Origin: CBFGWV01 sp965652545
Lineage (GTDB): Bacteria; Pseudomonadota; Gammaproteobacteria; Competibacterales; Competibacteraceae
DNA length: 7,849 bases
NCBI GenBank assembly: GCA_965652545.1
Contig: CBFGWV010000230.1
Span: 1-7,849, forward strand
Direction: 5' to 3'
Shown here piece after piece: positions 1-4,678 of this stretch (positions within the stretch are counted from its first letter, which is position 1; each line of letters opens with the position of its first letter). Below the pieces are notes generated by a model. That model was given only the letters and a program-made list of their open reading frames with translations, was not told where the DNA came from and did not search any database. The translations under genes were made by a program, and so were the position numbers.

Positions 1-68
1 GTCGTATTTCGCGCTCATCGCGCTGTGCTCCCGTGAATCGCCGATGCCCGCAACACCCGATACTGTTG

Positions 69-115
69 AGCGGGTGGCTACCCTATACGACAGGCGAAGA
101 CGTTCGCTACCCGCT
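69..115. promoter_or_regulatory. Inverted repeat upstream of the WYL regulator gene
   Basis: AGCGGGT at 69-75 is the exact reverse complement of ACCCGCT at 109-115. The arms flank a TATACG sequence at 84-89 that could serve as a -10 element, although no good -35 lies at the right distance. GCTACCC also occurs directly repeated at 77-83 and 106-112. The arrangement would suit binding by a dimeric regulator at its own promoter. The arms are short and GC-rich, so chance is possible. Nothing else is visible in bases 1-142. Confidence 0.35.
97..114 (+). promoter_or_regulatory. Shared AAGAC/CGCTACCCGC box, copy 1 (regulator promoter)
   Basis: AAGAC (97-101), three bases, then CGCTACCCGC (105-114), sitting just downstream of a TATA at 84-87 and 28 bases before the regulator start codon. 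The same AAGAC, the same 10-mer and a TATA at almost the same distance occur upstream of csb1 (1749-1776). That an exact 10-mer recurs in the two leader regions suggests a common operator; binding by the adjacent WYL protein is inference. Confidence 0.45.
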
Positions 116-142
116 AACCCCCCGATAAGAAAGGGTGAGGCA

Positions 143-1108
143 ATGAACCGTATCGAGCGGTGGTACAAGATTCATGCATTGCTCAAACAAGCGCGCCACC
201 CCGTGCCCATGCAGCGCTTCGTGGACGAGTTGGGCGTGACCCGTCAGACCGTCACCCGCGATTTTGAATACCTGCGCGACTTTCTCGGCGCCCCCATCGA
301 GTACGACCGGGACGCCAATGGCCATCGCTACACCCCTGGTGCGGATGCCTTCGAGCTGCCCGGCGTGTGGTTCAACGCCAGCGAGCTCTATGCGTTGTTG
401 GCCACCGAGCATTTGCTGGAGTCTGTCCAGCCCGGCGTCCTGGCGCCGCTGATCCGCCCGCTGAAGGGGCGCATTCGCAGGCTCCTGGGCGAGGCTGGCG
501 CCCGCGTCTCAACTCTGGATCGGCGGATTGACGTGCGTGGCGTCGGCGTGCGCCAAGTGCCCGATGAGACCTTCGGCACCCTGGCCGAAGCGCTCCTCAA
601 TGGCCGGCGGCTGAGCTTTCACTATCGCCCTCGCAGTCGCGAACATGGCGAAACCCGCAGTGTGCGCCCGCTGCGGCTTACCCACTATCGGCACAACTGG
701 TATCTCGCCGGCTGGTGCGAAACCCGTCGCGGACTGCGCACCTTCTCCGTCGACCGCATTGACCGGCCATGTATCGGAGACCCCTTCGACGACCCGCCGG
801 CGGACAAGGGTGTCGACCGCTTCCTCAATGCCAGCTTCGGCATCTTCTCCGGCGAAGCGCGCGCCTGGGCAGTGCTGCAATTCAACCTGGAAGCCGCCCG
901 CTGGGTCGCTGAAGAAACCTGGCACCCCGACCAGATCGGCCAATGGACCCTGGACGGCTATCAGCTCCAAGTCCCGTACTCCGACCCCACCGAACTCATT
1001 ATGGACATCCTGCGCCACGGTCCGGATGTGGAAGTGCTCGCCCCCGACGAATTGCGCAAACGGGTGGAGGCACGATTGCGGGCCGGCGCAAGCCGATATG
1101 CCCCGTAG
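143..1108 (+). CDS. WYL-domain transcriptional regulator (HTH-WYL-WCX)
   Basis: A 321-aa DNA-binding regulator of the HTH-WYL-WCX family, likely acting as a dimer in the cytoplasm. Residues about 1-65 form a winged helix-turn-helix of DeoR/HTH_11 type, with a recognition helix around VTRQTVTRDFEYLRDFL (residues 32-48). Residues about 143-210 are the WYL domain, with the signature NWYLAGWCETRRGLRTF at 185-201 followed by SVDRI. Residues about 240-312 fit the C-terminal WCX extension. I chose the ATG at 143 because the homologous part begins with MNRIERWYKIHALL and AAGGGTGAGG lies just before it. An in-frame ATG at 44 would add 33 unconserved residues and would run through the putative promoter. 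Family members control defence genes (for example the CapW and BrxR regulators) by sensing a ligand through WYL. Its position suggests it controls the cas operon starting at 1797, though 688 bases separate them. The ligand, and whether it represses or activates, cannot be read from the sequence. Confidence 0.9.
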   Translation: MNRIERWYKIHALLKQARHPVPMQRFVDELGVTRQTVTRDFEYLRDFLGAPIEYDRDANGHRYTPGADAFELPGVWFNASELYALLATEHLLESVQPGVLAPLIRPLKGRIRRLLGEAGARVSTLDRRIDVRGVGVRQVPDETFGTLAEALLNGRRLSFHYRPRSREHGETRSVRPLRLTHYRHNWYLAGWCETRRGLRTFSVDRIDRPCIGDPFDDPPADKGVDRFLNASFGIFSGEARAWAVLQFNLEAARWVAEETWHPDQIGQWTLDGYQLQVPYSDPTELIMDILRHGPDVEVLAPDELRKRVEARLRAGASRYAP

Positions 1109-1120
1109 GCGCGCACCCGA

Positions 1121-1435
1121 ATGCGCTATGGTCCGAACTCGGCACCGGCCCGGCCCTGCCAGCAGTGGTATCGTTGGTTCACGCAAGCAGACGGCGACAT
1201 ACCGCCAACAGCCATGGTCCTCAAAGCGGACACCCCCATCGACATCAGCGAGTGCACCGAGCTACGGTCCGCCCTTTGGGACCGCCGCGACACTGTAATG
1301 CCTGCCAAGGCGCTCTTGCACGTGTATGAGGACCGCTGGCACTACCTCGACCCTGAGCGCATGGGCGAGCACGAGCGCCGGTTGCTGGATGCGCTGGTAC
1401 GCGATGTGGGTAACGGGGTGTTCCTTGGGCGCTGA
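1121..1435 (+). CDS. Small conserved-looking hypothetical protein, possible antitoxin-side partner
   Basis: A 104-aa open frame whose second part looks like real, soluble protein: from residue 32 it reads MVLKADTPIDISECTELR, then MPAKALLHVYEDRWHYLDPE and ERRLLDALVRDVGNGVFLG. The start is uncertain. ATG at 1121 is the longest option, and ATG at 1214 gives a 73-aa protein covering only the convincing part; neither has a clear ribosome binding site. No membrane segment or known catalytic motif is visible. The next frame begins, overlapping its stop, with a segment resembling the start of an AbiEii/AbiGii-type nucleotidyltransferase (from 1425), which suggests this was the upstream member of a two-gene cassette. 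From memory, similar small proteins precede such nucleotidyltransferases, but I cannot confirm that by search. It is intact as a reading frame, but its partner appears destroyed, so it may be an orphan. Confidence 0.5.
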   Translation: MRYGPNSAPARPCQQWYRWFTQADGDIPPTAMVLKADTPIDISECTELRSALWDRRDTVMPAKALLHVYEDRWHYLDPERMGEHERRLLDALVRDVGNGVFLGR

Positions 1436-1514
1436 CCGGTTTCGCCGACCCCGGCACCGCCTCATCTGGCGAATCCTGGACGCCCTCGATGCGGATTTCA
1501 TGCGCGAGCACCGC
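1425..1514 (+). pseudogene. N-terminal fragment, candidate AbiEii-type nucleotidyltransferase toxin
   Basis: A short segment in a different frame from the gene before it, possibly starting at TTG 1425, which overlaps that gene's stop codon. It reads RFRRPRHRLIWRILDALDAD followed by FMREHR. This resembles the start of nucleotidyltransferase (AbiEii/AbiGii-like) toxins, where a helix of this type precedes a GGG-T-type catalytic loop. Here the catalytic loop is missing: after residue HR (ending 1514) the frame turns into low-complexity, arginine-rich sequence until a stop at 1646. I read this as a gene cut by a deletion soon after its start. The family call rests on pattern memory from about 28 residues and is weak; that the gene is broken is better supported than its identity. 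Confidence 0.35.
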
Positions 1515-1522
1515 TACCCCTC

Positions 1523-1636
1523 TCGCGCGAAGTGCGTGCCCACCGCCATGGCGTGCGCACCGCTATCCAGGAGGAGGGTGTGCCGGAACCGGACGCGTTG
1601 GGTATCGAAGGTGGGTCGAGTCCAGCTAGCTCATAG
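1523..1636 (+). pseudogene. C-terminal gene remnant of unknown family
   Basis: A third segment, in the same frame as the small gene at 1121-1435 but separated from it by that gene's stop. It reads SREVRAHRHGVRTAIQEEGV and then PEPDALGIEGGSSPASS, ending at TAG 1634-1636. Its composition (charged helix, then a polar tail) looks like the end of a real protein, whereas the same frame between 1436 and 1520 does not. It has no convincing start. GTG at 1577 follows AGGAGG closely but would give only a tail peptide. It may be the far end of the gene whose start lies at 1425, joined out of frame by a deletion, or the end of an unrelated gene. I do not recognise the family. Confidence 0.3.
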
Positions 1637-1713
1637 CGCTCATTAGTGTTCGTTCTTGGCTTTTGTTTTGTGACTTTTCTTCGGGCGCCGCGCCCCGGCC
1701 TCATTTAGCGTGA
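1637..1713. other. Non-coding T-rich stretch before the cas promoter
   Basis: Bases 1641-1681 contain 24 T in 41 and only 14 G or C, in sharp contrast to the GC-rich surroundings. A short GC hairpin follows (GGGCG at 1683-1687, CGCCC at 1691-1695). The T-run comes before the hairpin on the + strand, and the - strand reads A-rich after it, so this does not make an intrinsic terminator on either strand. No good -35/-10 pair was found in it. It could be an upstream AT-rich promoter element or the scar of a lost mobile or toxin cassette. Confidence 0.4.
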
Positions 1714-1744
1714 AGTCGGTGACGCGATCTCTGCGTCACCGGCT
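1714..1744. promoter_or_regulatory. Strong palindrome upstream of csb1, candidate operator
   Basis: Left arm AGTCGGTGACGC (1714-1725) and right arm GCGTCACCGGCT (1733-1744) are complementary over 12 positions with a single G-T wobble, around a 7-base spacer. The inner nine pairs are perfect. It is centred at 1729, about 20 bases before the TATAAA at 1749-1754, so it covers the position where a -35 element would lie, and there is no recognisable -35. That placement suits either a repressor that blocks polymerase or an activator that replaces a poor -35. There is no T-run after it, so it is not a terminator. The adjacent WYL regulator is the obvious candidate to bind, but no second copy is seen upstream of that gene. 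Confidence 0.55.
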
Positions 1745-1748
1745 GCCG

Positions 1749-1754
1749 TATAAA
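1749..1754 (+). promoter_or_regulatory. Candidate -10 element of the cas operon promoter
   Basis: TATAAA matches five of six positions of the sigma-70 -10 consensus in an otherwise GC-rich stretch, 42 bases before the csb1 ATG. Bases 16 to 19 upstream hold no TTGACA-like hexamer; that place is occupied by the palindrome's spacer and arms. Transcription would begin near 1761, giving a leader of about 36 bases. Confidence 0.4.
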
Positions 1755-1760
1755 CCCGCC

Positions 1761-1776
1761 AAGACCCGCTACCCGC
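1761..1776 (+). promoter_or_regulatory. Shared AAGAC/CGCTACCCGC box, copy 2 (csb1 promoter)
   Basis: AAGAC (1761-1765), one base, then CGCTACCCGC (1767-1776), eight bases after the TATA at 1749-1752 and 20 bases before the csb1 ATG. It matches copy 1 upstream of the WYL gene. The hexamer ACCCGC appears three times as direct repeats nearby (1754-1759, 1764-1769, 1771-1776). Its position at the expected transcription start would suit a repressor site. Confidence 0.45.
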
Positions 1777-1796
1777 GCCCGCAGGGAGATAATCCA

Positions 1797-3035
1797 ATGA
1801 CAAGCAAGCTGACCCTGGATGTGCTGACCCAGGCCGTTTCCGGCCGCGCGGCGGCGTTCCGTTGCGTGACGGAGTACCAGCCCATGGGCGGCCCTGGCGA
1901 CAAAGTGTTCCCGCCGACGTACGAGGGTGGGAGCTACGCCGTCGAGAAGCGCATGAGCCCTGAAGGCGAACTCGTCGACTGCGTGTTGCTGGACTCGGTG
2001 CAGTCCCAGGCCAATCGAATGGAACTGTCACTGCTGGAGGCCTGTGAGGGACCGACCGGCTTGCGCCTGCCACTGCTCAGCGTGTCGTTTGTGGATGTCC
2101 CCAAGCCCATCACCGTGACCAGCCTGGACGCGCCACACCGTGTCGCCGACGCCATCTTTCGCGACAGCCTTATGGACGATGGCGGGGCGATGAAACCTTT
2201 CAGGCTCTCGACAAGAGGGCAACTCCTGGACAATGCCGATCTTCGCAACGCTACGGGCTTGTTCGGCCTGTGCCCGACTGCTCTGGTGTTCGGCCTGTGG
2301 GATTCCACCGGACCGCGCGGCGGGCTGGGCGCCAAATTTCAACGCGCGATCGTCTCCGAGTTCATCGGCTACGGCGCCGTGCAAGGGCAAAGAACCAGCA
2401 GCCGGATCGATCCGCTGCAGATTACGCTTGGCGCGGGCTTGATATACGAAGCTCGGGGTGGCGGCTGGACCTTGGATGCGGCAGCTGCCGTTCAGGACAA
2501 AAAAGGCGAGGCCAAGCTCTATGAGGGCAGAAAGTCAGAAAGCGGTAAACCGGGGCAGCCTTCAAAGATCAACCACGGTAACGTCACGCCAAGCTTGGCC
2601 GACGGCGGCTTTACCCTCACCAAAGCACGTCAGACCACCGTCCTGTCCCTGCCGGCCTTGCGGCGGCTGCGCTTCCCGCTGGCGGGTGGCGGAGCCGACG
2701 CTGCCGTCGATACCGCGGCACGCACCGCACTGACGGCACTGGGCTTGTGCGCCGCCACGCTGGCCCGCGAGCAAGGGGCGGATCTGCGCTCCCGTTGCCA
2801 GTTGTTCCCCACCGAGGCGTTCGTCTGGGAGCTTCTGGAAGCGCCAGGCGCGGAACCGCGGCGTTTCGAGTTGACCGGGGACGAGGCCGTCGCCTTGCTC
2901 ATCGACGCTGTGGAGCGCGCCAAGGCGGCTGGATTACCCTGGGAGGGCACCCTGGAACTCACCCCCTCGCCGGACCTGCACGAGTTGGTGCGGCGCAGCC
3001 AGCACCAAGTGGCGCACTCGGGAGGCGACGACTGA
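1797..3035 (+). CDS. csb1: Type I-G Cascade backbone subunit Csb1 (Cas7, GSU0053 family)
   Basis: A 412-aa RAMP-type Cas7 protein that, by family knowledge, polymerises along the crRNA spacer to form the backbone of the type I-G effector complex. Recognisable family blocks occur in order: LLDSVQSQANRMEL (64-76), DAPHRVADAIFRDS (111-124), LVFGLWDSTGPRGGLGAKFQ (163-182) leading into SEFIGYG, INHGNVTPSL (258-267), GGFTLTKARQTTVLSLPALR (270-289) and LRSRCQLFPTEAF (330-342). The length is in the range expected for the family. The ATG at 1797 follows AGGGAGA (1783-1789) at 7 bases, and the conserved part starts directly after it. A GTG at 1710 would add 29 basic residues and cover the palindrome, so I reject it. 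It is the first gene of the operon and its stop overlaps the csb2 start in TGATG. No truncation or frameshift is seen. Confidence 0.95.
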   Translation: MTSKLTLDVLTQAVSGRAAAFRCVTEYQPMGGPGDKVFPPTYEGGSYAVEKRMSPEGELVDCVLLDSVQSQANRMELSLLEACEGPTGLRLPLLSVSFVDVPKPITVTSLDAPHRVADAIFRDSLMDDGGAMKPFRLSTRGQLLDNADLRNATGLFGLCPTALVFGLWDSTGPRGGLGAKFQRAIVSEFIGYGAVQGQRTSSRIDPLQITLGAGLIYEARGGGWTLDAAAAVQDKKGEAKLYEGRKSESGKPGQPSKINHGNVTPSLADGGFTLTKARQTTVLSLPALRRLRFPLAGGGADAAVDTAARTALTALGLCAATLAREQGADLRSRCQLFPTEAFVWELLEAPGAEPRRFELTGDEAVALLIDAVERAKAAGLPWEGTLELTPSPDLHELVRRSQHQVAHSGGDD

Positions 3036-4678
3036 TGCTCGCGCTCGCCCTGCGTTATCTCAATGACTGGGCGATGGCGGCGGCGGATGGAGCCAAAAAG
3101 ACCCTCGCCGAATGGCCACCCCACCCCGATCGGGTCTTCATGGCGCTGGCAGCAGCCTATTTCGAGACCGACGATGGCGACAAGGACGCCGAAAAGGCCG
3201 CCCTGGAGTGGCTGGAACAACTGCCACCGCCGGCATTATCCGCATCGCCCGCTGAGTATCGAACCACCGTCACGCACTATGTGCCCGTCAACGATCCCGC
3301 ATTGGCCGGCAAGAAGAAGATCAGCGAGCTGGCACGTGCCCCTGCTGCCGATCTCGGCGCACTCAAAGGTGCAGGCCTGTCTCTGGTGCCCGAGTTTCGC
3401 TCACGCCAGCCACGGGCGTTTCCGGTGGCCGTGCCTCACCGGCCCGTCGTCCACTTGATCTGGCCAGATACGGCAGCACCGGACGACCATCGACTGTCGC
3501 TGGAGGCTTTGTGTCGAAAGGTAACCCATGTCGGGCACTCCGCCTCCCTGGTCCAGATGTGGTTGGACGACTCACCCCCCGCGGTCACGTTGATCCCTCA
3601 GGTCGGGGTGACCAGCCGGCCGATCCGTGTGCCCAGTCGCGGACGGCTGGCGTATTTGCAGGCCCGTTGCAATCGTGAGGCGGTCATTCGGCACGCTGAT
3701 CTGACACACCGCATCGGCCAGCTCAAACTGGCCGTCAAAGCGGCGAAGGGTGGGGAAAAGAAAGCACCCCGTGCTGCACTTGCCGCATGCGAGGACACCA
3801 TGAGTCAAGCATTCCCAGAGGGTGCGCCGGTGAGTCTGCGGCCGTTGCCCGGGCGGTGGCAGAGCTACGGCACGCCTGAGCCCAACGTGCCGGCAGAGGC
3901 CCCTGGCAGTGTGTTTGATCCACGTCTGGTGGTTTTGGCGCTGAAGGGCAGCAAGCTGACGCTGCGCAGTACGCTCAATGTCATGGACGCCCTGCGTAAC
4001 GCCGTCATGAAAGCATCTCCCGCCCCTTTGCCGGAATGGCTGACCGGACACACGCCGGACGGGCGCTCGAGCACCACACCGCACCTGGCCTTTCTGCCGC
4101 TGCCGTTTGTCGGACGTCGGCATGCCCAGGGCCAGTTGATGGGTGTCGCCTTGGCACTGCCGCGCGGGCTGGATCCGCGGGACGCAGCACGCTGCCTCGA
4201 CCCGCTGCTGCGGGAGGACGACGGCCAGTCGCGGCGGATTCACCTGTACGACAGCCGGTCGTTCGATTGCACGGCCGAATTGGAGCAGCGAGACACGCCG
4301 CCGTTGAATTTGCTGGCCGACACCTGGACCAGGCCGTCCCGGTACTGGGCCAGCGTCACGCCGGTGGTGCTGGATCGGCATTTCGACGGCCGAGACCGCT
4401 GGGCGCGCGCGGCCGAATCCGTCAAGACCGCCTGCGAGTTTGCCGGCTTGCCGCGCCCACGGGATGTATTGCTGCACCCGGTGTCGATGTTCGAGGGTGT
4501 TCCGCCGAGTCGGGACTTTCCACCGCTCTACCGCAAGTCCGACGGTGGACGGCGGCACCATGCCCACGCGCTCATCGTGTTCGATGCCCCGGTGAGTGGG
4601 CCGGTGTTGATCGGTGCGGGCCGTTATCGTGGCTACGGCCTGTGCCGACCACACGACGCGGTGGAAGACCATGTTTGA
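3035..4678 (+). CDS. csb2: Type I-G Cas5-Cas6 type subunit Csb2 (GSU0054 family)
   Basis: A 547-aa protein of the Csb2 family, which in type I-G systems combines a Cas5-like part with a Cas6-like part and is linked to crRNA processing and holding the crRNA 5' handle. The N-terminal block EWPPHPDRVFMALAAAYFE (26-44) is typical of the family, and VTHVGHSASLVQM (163-175) follows. Near the C-terminus are RRHHAHALIVFDAPVSGP (506-523) and the glycine-rich loop IGAGRYRGYGLCRP (526-539), which resembles the G-rich loop of RAMP folds. Histidines at 508, 509 and 511 are candidates for RNA cleavage, but I cannot assign the catalytic residue. The frame is open well upstream inside csb1, but the ATG at 3035 is chosen: it overlaps the csb1 stop by one base (TGATG), follows GGGAGG (3020-3025) at 9 bases, and begins the conserved region. 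Confidence 0.92.
   Translation: MLALALRYLNDWAMAAADGAKKTLAEWPPHPDRVFMALAAAYFETDDGDKDAEKAALEWLEQLPPPALSASPAEYRTTVTHYVPVNDPALAGKKKISELARAPAADLGALKGAGLSLVPEFRSRQPRAFPVAVPHRPVVHLIWPDTAAPDDHRLSLEALCRKVTHVGHSASLVQMWLDDSPPAVTLIPQVGVTSRPIRVPSRGRLAYLQARCNREAVIRHADLTHRIGQLKLAVKAAKGGEKKAPRAALAACEDTMSQAFPEGAPVSLRPLPGRWQSYGTPEPNVPAEAPGSVFDPRLVVLALKGSKLTLRSTLNVMDALRNAVMKASPAPLPEWLTGHTPDGRSSTTPHLAFLPLPFVGRRHAQGQLMGVALALPRGLDPRDAARCLDPLLREDDGQSRRIHLYDSRSFDCTAELEQRDTPPLNLLADTWTRPSRYWASVTPVVLDRHFDGRDRWARAAESVKTACEFAGLPRPRDVLLHPVSMFEGVPPSRDFPPLYRKSDGGRRHHAHALIVFDAPVSGPVLIGAGRYRGYGLCRPHDAVEDHV

Noticed and set aside
44..142. In-frame upstream start giving the WYL protein 33 more residues
   Set aside because: The extension is arginine-rich and unlike the family N-terminus, has no ribosome binding site, and would place the promoter-like elements inside the gene.
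1624..1645. Small repeats around AGCTAGCT and the doubled GCTCAT as an attachment or insertion site
   Set aside because: Too short, with no matching copy elsewhere in the window and no integrase or transposase nearby.
1683..1695. GGGCG-CCG-CGCCC hairpin as a terminator
   Set aside because: No T-run follows it on either strand; the T-rich stretch comes before it on the + strand.
1710..1796. GTG start adding 29 residues to Csb1
   Set aside because: The extension is basic and not typical of the family, covers the palindrome, and the ATG at 1797 has a good AGGGAGA site.
2747..3034. Csb2 frame extended upstream into csb1
   Set aside because: Overlap of nearly 300 bases with a well-supported gene; composition is that of a shifted frame; the ATG at 3035 matches the family start.
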